DNA of 64,000 nucleotides, from assembly GCA_034003585.1 (NCBI GenBank), contig JAVEYH010000004.1, positions 1 through 64,000 on the forward strand. The letters run 5' to 3'. A program made the translations under genes and the position numbers. This document shows, one piece after another, positions 1 to 8,900 of the stretch (positions are counted from its first letter, which is position 1; every line of letters begins with the position of its first letter). The notes under the pieces were generated by a model. The model saw only the letters and a list, made by a program, of their open reading frames with translations. It was not told the DNA's origin and ran no database searches. Source of the stretch: JAPXSY01 sp034003585 (GTDB taxonomy: Bacteria; Verrucomicrobiota; Kiritimatiellia; RFP12; UBA1067).

Positions 1-555
1 CAGCGCCAGCGCGGTGAACAGCACCACGGCGAGCAGCACCGTCATGACCTGCCGCGAATCGCGCGTCTCGCGCGCGGCCATCTGCGCCGGCACCGCCACG
101 CGGATCACGGCCCGCAGCGGCCCCTCCGACGGGATGCGCCGCGCGAGATAGAGCATCGGCTGGCCCAGACTGTAGCTGTGGCGCCGACTCATCCCGCTGC
201 CGCGGGCGATCGCCTCGATCACCTCGGGGCGGTCGCTGTGGGAAACCAGTTGCGCCGGATCGGCATCCGTGTCGCCGAGCACCCGGCCGTCCGGCAGAAT
301 CAGCGTGAAGCGGTGACCGTCGGTCTCGCCCAGCCGCGCGAAAAAGCGGTGCGCCGCCTGTTCCTCAATCTTTCCGTCCCCGTCGGGAAGCAATGCCGCG
401 GCCAGCCGGGCCTGCATCTCCAGCTCCCGGACCCACTGCCGGCGGTACACCGTGCGGCTGGTCTGCCACATGTAGACTGCCACAAAGCCCACCGCCGCGA
501 CCAGCAGCAGGCTGTGCGCGCCGAAGAATTGCCAGAACAACGTTTTCCGGATCAT
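1..555 (-). CDS. phoR: Phosphate sensor histidine kinase PhoR, N-terminal part (runs off the window)
   Basis: The 185 visible residues start MIRKTLFWQFFGAHSLLLVA. There is one membrane segment at about residues 8-28, an extracytoplasmic region of about 135 residues with PAS/Cache-like character, and a second hydrophobic stretch beginning at about residue 170. That is the N-terminal layout of a PhoR-type kinase. The dimerisation and ATP-binding domains lie beyond base 1. The ATG is 3 bp after the stop of the PhoB gene, so the two are translated as a pair. The identification as PhoR rests on this topology and on the pst-phoU-phoB neighbours, because no kinase motif is inside the window. Confidence 0.85.
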   Translation of the reverse strand, partial: MIRKTLFWQFFGAHSLLLVAAVGFVAVYMWQTSRTVYRRQWVRELEMQARLAAALLPDGDGKIEEQAAHRFFARLGETDGHRFTLILPDGRVLGDTDADPAQLVSHSDRPEVIEAIARGSGMSRRHSYSLGQPMLYLARRIPSEGPLRAVIRVAVPAQMAARETRDSRQVMTVLLAVVLFTALAL

Positions 556-558
556 GGC

Positions 559-1251
559 TCACTCCGCTTTCATGCGGTATCCGACCCCGCGCACCGTTTC
601 GATCCACGTCCCGCAACGGCCGAGCTTGCGCCGCAGCCCGACGATCAGCACGTCCACCGACCGGTCGGTCACGGGGTAATCCTCGCCGTGGACCGCATCG
701 ACGATCTGGTAGCGCGAGAACACCACGCCCGGCCGTTTCAGAAAAAGTTCCAGCGCCTTGAACTCGCTCAGGGTAAGGGCGAGCGGCTGCCCGTCCAGCC
801 GCACCGCATGATGCGGGCGGTCCAGCTCGAACGGCCCGCGCGTCAGCGTATCCCGCTCATCCCCGGGCTCGGCGGCGGCGCGCCGCAGCACCGCTTTGAC
901 GCGCGCGGAGAGGATCCGCGCGCTGAAGGGCTTGGTCACGTAATCGTCGGCACCGACCTCCAGGCCGGCCACGATGTCGGCGTCTTCATCGCGCGCGGTC
1001 ACCATGATCACCGGGATCTTCGCGGTGCGTTCGTCGGCGCGCAGCGCGCGGCAGACCGCGTACCCGTCCGTGCCCGGCAGCATCAGGTCCAGCAGCACCA
1101 GGTCCGGCAGGGTCCGCCGGCGGAACACCCGTTGCGACTCCTCGGCCGACTCGCACGCCTCGACGCCATACCCCTCGCGTTTCAGCGTGTAGGCCAGCAG
1201 TTCCCGGATGTCCGCGTCATCCTCTATGATCAGCACGTTTTCCGAAGCCAT
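559..1251 (-). CDS. phoB: Phosphate regulon response regulator PhoB
   Basis: A 230-residue OmpR/PhoB-family regulator. The receiver domain (about 1-120) carries the acidic pocket IIEDDAD, the phospho-acceptor Asp55 in LVLLDLMLPG, and the switch Lys in VTKPF. The C-terminal winged-helix DNA-binding domain (about 132-228) ends with VDVLIVGLRRKLG and VRGVGYRM, typical of PhoB-type output domains. A purine-rich GGGGGG ribosome site precedes the ATG. The gene lies between phoU and phoR. It should activate the pst operon through the repeats upstream of pstS. Confidence 0.95.
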   Translation of the reverse strand: MASENVLIIEDDADIRELLAYTLKREGYGVEACESAEESQRVFRRRTLPDLVLLDLMLPGTDGYAVCRALRADERTAKIPVIMVTARDEDADIVAGLEVGADDYVTKPFSARILSARVKAVLRRAAAEPGDERDTLTRGPFELDRPHHAVRLDGQPLALTLSEFKALELFLKRPGVVFSRYQIVDAVHGEDYPVTDRSVDVLIVGLRRKLGRCGTWIETVRGVGYRMKAE

Positions 1252-1269
1252 CGCGCCCCCCTTTCCGCA

Positions 1270-1959
1270 TCATGTTCCCGGCGCCGCATCCGTCTGCTGC
1301 CGGTTGCGGTGCCGCAGGATCGTCCCGTCGACCAAATAGCCGACATCCTCCGCGATGTTGGTCGCGTGGTCGCCGATCCGCTCGAGATCGCGCGCGATGC
1401 TGTGGGTGAGGATTAGCGCCTCGGTCACGGCCCCGTTGCCCACCCCCGTCGCCTGGGCGATCACGCTTTCGATCACCTCCGCATTCAGCCGGTCCACCTC
1501 GTCGTCGCGCACGATCACCGCAGCCGCCTTGTCCGCGTTTAGGGTGACCAGCGCATCCAGGCTCTGCCCGAGCATCTCGCGCACGATCCGCCCCATACGC
1601 ATCAGCATCGCCTGCTGGGTCATCACCGGAAAGGCCGTCAGGCGCAACCCCCGGTCCGCGATATTGACCACCATGTCGCCGATGCGCTCCAGGTCGTTGT
1701 TGATCTTGAGCACCGCCACCACGAAGCGCAGATCGCGGGCCACGGGCTGGTGCAGCGCCAGGACCTTGAGGCACTCCTCCTCGATCTGCACCTCGCGCTC
1801 ATCGATCTCGGTGTCGCGTTCCATCCAGTTCCGCAGCGCGGCCCGGTCCCGTTTCTCCGTGGCGGCCAGCACTTCGGTCAGCCGCATCTCCACTTCTCCG
1901 GCCAGGCGCAGGATCGCGTCCTTCATCTGTTCGCTTTCCCGTGCGAAAATCCTGTTCAT
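1270..1959 (-). CDS. phoU: Phosphate transport accessory and signalling protein PhoU
   Basis: A 229-residue all-helical protein made of two PhoU repeats. Each repeat carries a metal-binding-type motif in RIGDMVVNIADR and RIGDHATNIAED (the E/DxxxD signature). PhoU links the Pst transporter to PhoR and restrains signalling when phosphate is plentiful. The length matches the family (about 215-240 residues). The ribosome site GGAGGAAGAGAC lies directly before the ATG. The gene sits 24 bp after pstB in the usual order. Confidence 0.96.
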   Translation of the reverse strand: MNRIFARESEQMKDAILRLAGEVEMRLTEVLAATEKRDRAALRNWMERDTEIDEREVQIEEECLKVLALHQPVARDLRFVVAVLKINNDLERIGDMVVNIADRGLRLTAFPVMTQQAMLMRMGRIVREMLGQSLDALVTLNADKAAAVIVRDDEVDRLNAEVIESVIAQATGVGNGAVTEALILTHSIARDLERIGDHATNIAEDVGYLVDGTILRHRNRQQTDAAPGT

Positions 1960-1983
1960 GTCTCTTCCTCCCCACCGTGGCCG

Positions 1984-2760
1984 TCAACCGAACCGGCCGG
2001 TGATGTAATCCTCGGTTTGTTTTTCGCGCGGACGCGTGAACAGCTTTTGCGTCTCATCGCATTCTATCAGGTTGCCCTCGTAAAAAAAAGCGGTCAGGTC
2101 CGACACGCGCGCCGCCTGCTGCATGTTGTGCGTGACGATCGCGATGGTGTACCGGCCGCGCAGTTGGACGATGAGTTCCTCGATGCGCGCGGTGGCCTTG
2201 GGATCGAGCGCCGAGGTCGGCTCGTCCATCAGCAGGATCTCGGGGTCCACCGCCAGCGCGCGCGCCAGGCAGAGGCGCTGGGCCTGACCGCCCGAGAGGC
2301 TCAGCGCGCTGTGACGCAGCCGGTCCTTCACCTCTTCCCACAGCGCCGCGCCGATCAGGCTCTGTTCGACCCGCGCGTCCAGTTCGCCGCGCGAAAGGTG
2401 CCCGTGCAAACGCGGCCCGTACGCGACGTTGTCGTACACGCTTTTCGGGAAGGGGTTCGGCTTCTGGAACACCATGCCGATTCTCCGCCGCAGCACGGCG
2501 GTGTCCACATCGTCCCCGTACACGTTCCGGCCGTCGAACATCAGCCCGCCCGCGACGCGGCAGCCGGGAATGAGATCGTTCATGCGGTTGACGGCCCGCA
2601 GGAACGTGCTCTTGCCGCAGCCGCTCGGCCCGATGATGGCCGTGACCAGGCCGGTCGGAATGGCCAGGTCCACCTTGCGCACCGCCTCGTGCGTCCCGTA
2701 AAACACCGAGAACCCCTTGGCTTCCACATGCGCCGCACTGTTTTCCGCACTCTTGTTCAT
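1984..2760 (-). CDS. pstB: Phosphate ABC transporter ATP-binding protein PstB
   Basis: A 258-residue ABC ATPase. It has Walker A (GPSGCGKST), signature LSGGQ, Walker B ([12 protein letters not shown]) and the switch His in IVTHNM. The close match to PstB includes the insert [18 protein letters not shown]. The chosen ATG ([13 protein letters not shown]) has a good GGAGG upstream. A longer reading frame to 2850 adds only an Arg-rich tail unlike the family, so that start was rejected. It energises the PstA/PstC channel at the inner membrane. Confidence 0.96.
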   Translation of the reverse strand: MNKSAENSAAHVEAKGFSVFYGTHEAVRKVDLAIPTGLVTAIIGPSGCGKSTFLRAVNRMNDLIPGCRVAGGLMFDGRNVYGDDVDTAVLRRRIGMVFQKPNPFPKSVYDNVAYGPRLHGHLSRGELDARVEQSLIGAALWEEVKDRLRHSALSLSGGQAQRLCLARALAVDPEILLMDEPTSALDPKATARIEELIVQLRGRYTIAIVTHNMQQAARVSDLTAFFYEGNLIECDETQKLFTRPREKQTEDYITGRFG

Positions 2761-2856
2761 GACCTCCGTCCGTTTGTTCTGCGTCTCTTTTCGTCCGTAC
2801 CTTCGGCGTTCCCTCCGGGCGCGCCGCGCCTCCTCTCCCGGTTCCCGCACCCGGTT

Positions 2857-4197
2857 TCACCCTTTCAGCCTCCGGGCCACACGCGCCCGCAGCAGGATTG
2901 CCGCCAGGTTCAGGGCCAGCACGATCAGCACCAGGGTAAGGGCCATGCCGTACTGCACATGACGGATCTCCTCGACCGCCTCGTGTTCCGTGCACAGGTT
3001 GTAGAGGTTCCAGGAGAGCGCCGGGGTCGGCTGCGTCAGCAGTTCCGCGGGCCGGAGCGCCTGGCCGACCGAAACCGCCGCGGTGAAGATGACCGGCGCG
3101 GTCTCGCCCGCGGCGCGGCCCATGCTGATCACGATGCCGGTCAGGATACCGGGCAGGGCCGCAGGCAGGATCACGGTCAGGATGGTCCGGAAGGGTCCGG
3201 CGCCCAAGGCCAGCGCGCCCTCCCTGAGCGCGCGGGGCACGGCCGCGATCGCCTCTTCCGCCGCGCGGATCACGGTCGGCAGAACCAGCAGCGCCAGGGT
3301 CAGCGCGCCCGCCAGCACGCTCTTGCCCGGCGACACGCGCAGGGTGTTGATGAAAAAGGCGAGCCCGAAGAGACCGAACACCACGCTCGGAACACCGGCC
3401 AGCGTGTTGACGCATGAGCGCAGGAAGGTCAGCACCGGCCCCTCTTTCGCATATTCCCGGAAATAAACGGCGGCGGTGATCCCGAGCGGCACCGCGATCA
3501 GCATCGCGCCCAGCGCCAGGCAGACGGTGCCCAGCACTTCCGGACCGATCCCGCCGAAAAAATGCGCGTCCACGGACGCGTCGGTGAGGAACCGCGGGTA
3601 GAAGGTGAGCCGCGGCCGCATCATGGCCTCCAGATCCCGTTCCAGCAGCGGGAACAGCGGGGCCAGCGACGTGCCGGCGAACTGCGACGCGCGCGGCACC
3701 CGCACGCGGCGGCTGCCGGCATCGGCGTGTTCCCACGTCTCCTCGAACAGCACCTCCGCCGCTTTACGCCGCGCCCGGTCCCAGCGGGTCTGGCCGTACC
3801 GCATCCGCGTCAGGGCCGGCAACGGGCTCCCGGGTTCCGGCCCCAGTAGCACGGCGATTCCTTCGCGCACCGCCCGGAAGGCCGGCCGCAGCTCCCTGCG
3901 TCGCGCGGCGGGCAGTCCGGCCAGTTCGCGTTCGAACGCCGTAATCGCCGCGTAGACCGGCTGACGCGCGCGCCGCGCCGCCTCTCTTTCGGCGTTCACG
4001 CGCCGCGCCTCCCCGCGCCCGAATTCGCCCAGCATCATGCGGCGGTATTCAACGGTACCGCGGAAGACATACGCGCCCGCACCCCGGACAAAGACCGGCA
4101 CCAGCACCCACAGCAGAAAGAAGGCCATGACCGCCACGGCCAGATAGCCGCCGGCCGTGAGGGCATGATCCAGAATGTTGCGCGTCTTCAGCCGCAT
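2857..4197 (-). CDS. pstA: Phosphate ABC transporter permease PstA with a long periplasmic insertion
   Basis: A 446-residue permease starting MRLKTRNILDHALTAGG. After the first membrane helix (about 15-38) comes an insertion of about 170 charged, Arg-rich residues. The usual permease core with about five helices follows from about residue 217. The coupling loop EGALALGAGPFRTILTVILP and the segment GRAAGETAPVIFTA are typical of PstA. Ordinary PstA proteins have about 280-300 residues. The insert resembles in position the DUF3333-type N-terminal extension of some PstA proteins, but homology cannot be shown here. The gene starts 6 bp after pstC, with a G-rich ribosome site inside the pstC end. 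Confidence 0.92.
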   Translation of the reverse strand: MRLKTRNILDHALTAGGYLAVAVMAFFLLWVLVPVFVRGAGAYVFRGTVEYRRMMLGEFGRGEARRVNAEREAARRARQPVYAAITAFERELAGLPAARRRELRPAFRAVREGIAVLLGPEPGSPLPALTRMRYGQTRWDRARRKAAEVLFEETWEHADAGSRRVRVPRASQFAGTSLAPLFPLLERDLEAMMRPRLTFYPRFLTDASVDAHFFGGIGPEVLGTVCLALGAMLIAVPLGITAAVYFREYAKEGPVLTFLRSCVNTLAGVPSVVFGLFGLAFFINTLRVSPGKSVLAGALTLALLVLPTVIRAAEEAIAAVPRALREGALALGAGPFRTILTVILPAALPGILTGIVISMGRAAGETAPVIFTAAVSVGQALRPAELLTQPTPALSWNLYNLCTEHEAVEEIRHVQYGMALTLVLIVLALNLAAILLRARVARRLKG

Positions 4198-4202
4198 GCC
4201 GG

Positions 4203-5165
4203 TCACCCCCCCCTCAGCCGTCTGCGCTGGCGCGCGACGATCCGCTCCCCCGCCAGATTGCAGGCGAAGCTGAAGAGCAGCAGGCAGAGGCCCATGGCGA
4301 ACAGCACATGGTAATGGGCCGAGCCGGTCATCTGGTCCGCCTCGCCCATGTCCCCCGCGATGGTCGCCGTCAGGGTCCGGACCGGCTGCAGCAGGTTGTA
4401 CCACGGTTTCGGAATCTGCGCCGCGTTGCCGGAGGCCATCCACACCACCATGGTTTCCCCGAGCGCGCGCATCACCCCCAACAGCACGGCGGAGACGATG
4501 CCGCTCGCGGATGCGGGGATCACCACCTTGAACAGCGTCTCCGCGCGGGTCGCGCCGAGCGCGTAACTGCCTTCGCGCAACTCCCGGCCCGCAGCCTGCA
4601 ACGCATCCTCCGAGACGCTGACGACCGTCGGCAGCGCCATGACCCCGAGGATGAGGGAGGCGGTCAGCGCGTTGACCCCGCTGGCGATCCCGAACCCGCC
4701 CGGCAGCCATTCGCCCGCTTTCTGCATCATCGGCGCCACCACGGTCAGGGCGAAGAAGCCGTACACCACCGACGGGATCGCGGCCAACATCTCGATGACC
4801 GGTTTCAGCACCTGCCGCGCGGCGAACGGCAGGATGTCGCTCATGCAGAGCGCGGCAAAGAGTCCCGGCGGCACCGCCAGGGCCACGGCCCCGGCAGTCA
4901 CCAGGAAGCTGCCCGCGAAGATCGCACCCGCGCCGAACTGCGGCGGCGAGTGCGTCGGATACCAGGCGGTTGAGAGGAAAAACCCGCGGAAACCCTGCTG
5001 CGCGAAAAACGGCAGGGCGTCGCGGGCGATGAAGCCGATGATCGCCAACACCGCCAGCGCCGCCACACTGGTGATGGCGAAGAGGAGCGCCCTCCCGGCC
5101 GCACCGGCAAGCTTCCGGCGCAGGCGCTCGCCGGAAGAGAGGATCATGGTCGCGTTGCGCCGCAT
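4203..5165 (-). CDS. pstC: Phosphate ABC transporter permease PstC
   Basis: A 320-residue inner-membrane permease with about six hydrophobic helices. The cytoplasmic EAA-type loop is AAGRELREGSYALGATRAET, where it docks to PstB. The segment RALGETMVVWMASGN is a strong PstC/PstA signature. The ATG directly abuts the pstS stop codon. A second Met six codons in (MILSSGE) is an equally possible start. It pairs with PstA to form the phosphate channel. Confidence 0.95.
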   Translation of the reverse strand: MRRNATMILSSGERLRRKLAGAAGRALLFAITSVAALAVLAIIGFIARDALPFFAQQGFRGFFLSTAWYPTHSPPQFGAGAIFAGSFLVTAGAVALAVPPGLFAALCMSDILPFAARQVLKPVIEMLAAIPSVVYGFFALTVVAPMMQKAGEWLPGGFGIASGVNALTASLILGVMALPTVVSVSEDALQAAGRELREGSYALGATRAETLFKVVIPASASGIVSAVLLGVMRALGETMVVWMASGNAAQIPKPWYNLLQPVRTLTATIAGDMGEADQMTGSAHYHVLFAMGLCLLLFSFACNLAGERIVARQRRRLRGG

Positions 5166-5990
5166 CTACTTTTTTCCGGGGACGGGCACGTATCCGATCT
5201 CCTCGATGATCTCGCGACCCTTCTCCGAGCGGCTGATGGCCAGAATCGCGGCCGCCAGACTCCCCGGCGCGGGCTCGCCGTTCGTGAACATGAACAGTTC
5301 GCGCGCGATCGGGTACTGTTTGGCGAGCACCGTCTCGACCGAAGGGGCCACGCCGTTGATCTCGAGCGCCTTGACCGAACGGTCCACAAAGCCGAGTCCC
5401 GCGTATCCGACCGCGCCCCGGGTCATCTGCACCCGCTGGCGCACCCCGCCGTTGCTGCCCGTGTACTCCGCGGACGCGATGATCTTCGCCTCAGCGCCAA
5501 GCACCCTTTCCCTGAAGGTCTCATAGGTGCCGCTGTTGGTGTCACGGCTGATCACCACGATCCTCTGATCGGCGCCGCCCACCTCTTTCCAGTTGGTCAC
5601 CTGACCGGTGTAGATGGCGCGGAGCTGGTCGACCGTCAGCCCGCGCACCCGGTTCGAGGGATGGACGATCACGGGCAGCGCGTCGAACGCCACCACATGC
5701 GCCACCGGGTTCACCCCCTTCTCCGCCATCGCGTTTTTCTCCGACGCTTTCAGATGGCGCGAGAGGTTGGCGATGTCGCAGGTGCCGTTCAGCAGGGCCT
5801 TGGCGCCGTTGCCGCTGCCCGACTCGCTGACCATGATGTTCACGCCCGGGTTCTGGCGCATATAGGTTTCGGCGAACGCCTTGGCGATGGGGCCGACCGT
5901 GGTGGAGCCGTCCATCACCAGCTTCGCCTGCGCGTGCGCCGTAGCCGCCGCGATCCCCAACAGAAAACCGAGCATCCGTTTGCTTTTCAT
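5166..5990 (-). CDS. pstS: Phosphate-binding periplasmic protein PstS
   Basis: A 274-residue secreted solute-binding protein. The signal peptide MKSKRMLGFLLGIAAATAHA precedes the mature domain, which begins KLVMDGSTTVGPIAKAF. The phosphate-binding signatures SGSGNGAKALLNGTCDIAN and SRDTNSGTYETF are present. The chosen start has GGAGG six bases upstream; a longer version with eight extra residues is less likely. It is the first gene of the phosphate operon and delivers phosphate to PstCAB. Confidence 0.96.
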   Translation of the reverse strand: MKSKRMLGFLLGIAAATAHAQAKLVMDGSTTVGPIAKAFAETYMRQNPGVNIMVSESGSGNGAKALLNGTCDIANLSRHLKASEKNAMAEKGVNPVAHVVAFDALPVIVHPSNRVRGLTVDQLRAIYTGQVTNWKEVGGADQRIVVISRDTNSGTYETFRERVLGAEAKIIASAEYTGSNGGVRQRVQMTRGAVGYAGLGFVDRSVKALEINGVAPSVETVLAKQYPIARELFMFTNGEPAPGSLAAAILAISRSEKGREIIEEIGYVPVPGKK

Positions 5991-6032
5991 GTGTTTCCTC
6001 CGGAAGGGCCGCACAATGCGTCCCGTTGCGCG

Positions 6033-6038
6033 GTATTA
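6033..6038 (-). promoter_or_regulatory. Candidate -10 element (TAATAC) of the pst operon
   Basis: TAATAC on the minus strand lies about 7 bp after the last 11-bp Pho unit and about 42 bp before the pstS ATG. No TTGACA-like -35 is present at the right distance. This fits a PhoB-dependent promoter in which the Pho box takes the place of the -35. Confidence 0.55.
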
Positions 6039-6050
6039 CCCCACTTTCCG

Positions 6051-6089
6051 GTTACGGAACCATGAAGGCTTGGTTAGGATTTCGTTAGG
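6051..6089 (-). promoter_or_regulatory. Candidate Pho box: four 11-bp direct repeats upstream of pstS
   Basis: On the minus strand four units lie exactly 11 bp apart: CCTAAC (6089-6084), CCTAAC (6078-6073), CTTCAT (6067-6062) and CGTAAC (6056-6051). PhoB boxes are arrays of 7-bp half-sites on an 11-bp period, with CTGTCAT as the E. coli consensus. The position just upstream of a -10 element fits activation of the pst operon. Confidence 0.65.
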
Positions 6090-6216
6090 TGCGCGGGGAA
6101 CCTGTCCCCTCGTGCGCCCCCAACCCGTCGCGCAACAGAATCGCGCGCGGCCTTTTGAAAGGCGGGCGGGGACGCCCGCGCTCCCAGTGCCGGACCGGTT
6201 TTGAACTTTCTTTCCC

Positions 6217-8682
6217 TCACCGTGGCGAAGCCCGGCCGTCCGATAGCGGCCAGAGCGAGCGCCAGTACGCCTGGTCCGTGGCAAAGGGGTCGAGCGTATC
6301 GCGGTCCGGATCGAAGCCGGCGGGCAAAATGCCGAAGCGCTTCATCTCGCGCACATACTGCGGATTCGGCCGCCAGCCGGCCGCGCCCCACGGCGGCCGC
6401 GCGTCGTACAATTCCTTGCCGCTCTTGATCGAGGCCAGCAGTTTTCTGTAATCCGGATCGGCGGTGTCCCTGAAGACTTCGCGCGCGCAGCGCCCGGCCC
6501 CGCCCGCGGACTTGGCCAGCGGCGCGAGCAGCAGACTGGAGCAGGCCGGACGCGTATAGTCCACCAGCACGCCGGCGTCATAAAAGCGCGCCGGATCGTC
6601 CGGCAGGACAATCCGCTCATAGCTCCCGGCGGGACGCCCCAGTTTCGTCTTCTCCACTTTGTGCCGCAGCTCCCAATCGAAGGGAAGGCCCGAGACATTC
6701 TGCGCGTCGGTGTTTTTGTGGCACTCCGCGCAGCGGCGGTTGAAGACGTCGCGGCACGCACCGAAGATCTTGTGGCCCGCATGTCCGTAGTAACCCTGCT
6801 CTTCGGTGTTGCGCAGCGCAGCGTAGCTGCCGGCGTAAGGCGCGGCGGCTTCAATCCACAACCAGACCATGCGCCACTCGCGCGGTGAGACTTTGACCTG
6901 CCGGTGGCTGCCGGAGAGCCGCGCCAGTAGCGGGCTGGCCGAGCTGCCGAGCGCGCGCGGCGGGCGGTTGCCGAGCCCGTTGGCACCGTCCGCGACCTGC
7001 CGCCGGGTCAGGAGCGCGATGTAGGCGCTGGAAAACCGCGGGGTGTGGGCGGCGGCCAGATTGAGGTGGCCGGCGCGCTGCTGCGGATTGTGGCACGCCA
7101 CGCAGTGGCGGTCGAGGATCGGCTGGATGTCGCGCTGGAAATCCGGCACGTCGGGGAACCCCTCGAAGGGCTGGATTGCCGATGGCGGACGCTTGAGGGC
7201 GAGCAGCGTGGCGTCGCTCCGGCGGACATCCGCCGCGCCGGTGCGCGCCTCATGGCAACCGATGCAAGTGAAGGTTTCGCCCGGCATCAGGTCCGCGAAG
7301 CTCTGCATGCGCTTGACCGAAAGGTCATCGGCGTCGAGCGCGACAAAGAAGAGCGGGCGGCCGGCCGGCGCGAGAAACGAGGCGCTGCCGTCCTCCTCCA
7401 CCGGCACGGTCCCGAGCACGCGTTCCAGGTTGAAGGTGCCGAGCCATGAGGTGAGGTCCATGCCGCCGCTGAAGTTGACGGGTTTGGGCAGCGGTTCGAG
7501 CACGAGCAGTTTCTTGATCTCCCCGCGCCGGACGCCCGCCATGTTGCGTCCCTGGTAGACGTCGACCAGCACTAACTGCCCGACGGGGTGGCCCGGCGTG
7601 ACGCGCGGGGGGATCACCGGCTCGCGCGGACGGGGCCGCAGCAGGCGCGGCTCGTGTACGGGCGCGACCGGATCGGTGTACAGAACCTCTTCACGGCCGT
7701 CCCGGGTCAGCAGCATGACCGTCTTCCCCCTGGCCATCATGAACAGGTCCCGCGTGAGAGGGTAGGGATCGCGGATGCGGCCAGCGTGTTTGAGCCGCAC
7801 CGCGGCCTCCGGTTCGTCCGGGCCGAGCGTTTGCGTAACGAGCGTGGCGAAGCCCTCATGCTCGTTCGCGCCGTGGCCCGGCGAGAAACTGGCGAGCACC
7901 TCCCGCGTGCCGGGCACCGGCACGGCGTCGATCATGACGGTCCACGAGTGCATGTTGCCGTAGTAAACCTGGACGCCGGTGCCGTCGGGGTTCATGGTCC
8001 AGAGGTGGTGGTACTCCACCTGCGACCGGTCCACATACTCCCAGCGCATGTAGAGGATCCGTCCGTCCGGTAACACCGCGGGCGTGTTGTCGTGCTCGAT
8101 GTTGGAGGAGACGCGGGTGATGCCCGTGCCGTCGGGCTTGCAGCGGTACAGGACGCCGACCTGGGTGTACCAGCAGCTCACCCAGCGCCTGCAGCGCGTG
8201 GAGACGAACAGGATGTCGCCGTCCGGCAGGCGGCAGGGCTCGTAATCGTCCCACGGCCCGTGCGTGATCTGCCGGAGCCCCGTCCCGTCCGGCTGGATCT
8301 CATACAGGTGGTAGTGATCGGTGCCCGCCGGACGGTAGGAGAAGAGAAGGGTGCGGCCGTCATAATCCACATGCGGGTCACGGACACTCCCCCCGCGCGC
8401 ATCCAGGATCACGTGCGTCCGGCCGGTTTTCACGTTGTGGCGGTACAGCACGCCCGCATCAGGCTGCCCGTTGCCGGCGTACGCCTTCTTTTTCTCGTCG
8501 TCACAATAGTACCCGATGTTGGCGTACCAGTGGCCGTCATGGTATCGCGAGCGCGTGCAGAAGACGATCTCCGGCGTGTCGCGCAACGGACCGGCCAAGG
8601 CCTCCTCCCGCAATGCGGCATGTCCGTGACACAGCACGGACACCCCCAGCCCCGCGATGATCGCCCCGCTCCGTTTCCGCAT
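6217..8682 (-). CDS. Secreted tri-heme c-type protein with beta-propeller domain (HzsA-like)
   Basis: An 821-residue exported protein. The signal peptide is about residues 1-25. Residues of about 30-400 contain PD40/TolB-type propeller repeats such as HVDYDGRTLLFSYRPAG and PCRLPDGDILFVSTR. Three CxxCH heme-attachment motifs follow: CIGCH (about residue 472), CVACH (about 526) and CAECH (about 650). The layout of propeller followed by c-heme domains recalls the alpha subunit of hydrazine synthase and its uncharacterised relatives in PVC bacteria. The beta and gamma subunits are absent, so hydrazine synthesis is not inferred. It is probably a periplasmic electron-transfer or oxidase protein of unknown substrate, transcribed alone from its own promoter. 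Confidence 0.8.
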   Translation of the reverse strand: MRKRSGAIIAGLGVSVLCHGHAALREEALAGPLRDTPEIVFCTRSRYHDGHWYANIGYYCDDEKKKAYAGNGQPDAGVLYRHNVKTGRTHVILDARGGSVRDPHVDYDGRTLLFSYRPAGTDHYHLYEIQPDGTGLRQITHGPWDDYEPCRLPDGDILFVSTRCRRWVSCWYTQVGVLYRCKPDGTGITRVSSNIEHDNTPAVLPDGRILYMRWEYVDRSQVEYHHLWTMNPDGTGVQVYYGNMHSWTVMIDAVPVPGTREVLASFSPGHGANEHEGFATLVTQTLGPDEPEAAVRLKHAGRIRDPYPLTRDLFMMARGKTVMLLTRDGREEVLYTDPVAPVHEPRLLRPRPREPVIPPRVTPGHPVGQLVLVDVYQGRNMAGVRRGEIKKLLVLEPLPKPVNFSGGMDLTSWLGTFNLERVLGTVPVEEDGSASFLAPAGRPLFFVALDADDLSVKRMQSFADLMPGETFTCIGCHEARTGAADVRRSDATLLALKRPPSAIQPFEGFPDVPDFQRDIQPILDRHCVACHNPQQRAGHLNLAAAHTPRFSSAYIALLTRRQVADGANGLGNRPPRALGSSASPLLARLSGSHRQVKVSPREWRMVWLWIEAAAPYAGSYAALRNTEEQGYYGHAGHKIFGACRDVFNRRCAECHKNTDAQNVSGLPFDWELRHKVEKTKLGRPAGSYERIVLPDDPARFYDAGVLVDYTRPACSSLLLAPLAKSAGGAGRCAREVFRDTADPDYRKLLASIKSGKELYDARPPWGAAGWRPNPQYVREMKRFGILPAGFDPDRDTLDPFATDQAYWRSLWPLSDGRASPR

Positions 8683-8715
8683 CGTTACCCCCTTGGCGGA
8701 ACCCCATTCCGGTTC

Positions 8716-8744
8716 AGTGTACTATGCCCTCTCCCGGGGGTCAA
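8716..8744 (-). promoter_or_regulatory. Candidate sigma-70 promoter for the tri-heme protein
   Basis: On the minus strand TTGACC (8744-8739) is followed after exactly 17 bp by TACACT (8721-8716). The gene starts at 8682, with AAGGGGG before its ATG. The -35 overlaps an 8-bp inverted repeat, TCCCGGGG/CCCCGGGA at 8732-8753. That repeat could be an operator; it lacks a T-tract and so is not a clear terminator. Confidence 0.55.
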
Positions 8745-8900
8745 ACCCCGGGACCGGCTCCGCACGGCGAATCTTGGCCGCCACTTTCCCGAACAGGCTG
8801 TCGTCAGCGCGCAGTATGACGTGGCGCGCGCGCGTCTGTCGCGCAAAGAGGCTCCGCATACCCGACAACGCTCCCGTTTCGGTTGCGGCTGGAAGCCGCT

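Noticed and set aside
178..1416. Long open frame on the plus strand opposite phoB and phoR
   Set aside because: It is an antisense shadow in GC-rich DNA; its Arg/His-rich translation has no domain, and the minus strand holds clear phosphate genes.
1750..3417. 555-codon plus-strand frame over the pst genes
   Set aside because: Antisense shadow of pstB and pstA with low-complexity translation.
8732..8753. Strong 8-bp hairpin as a terminator of the ksgA region
   Set aside because: No T-tract on either strand and it overlaps a good -35; treated as a possible operator instead.
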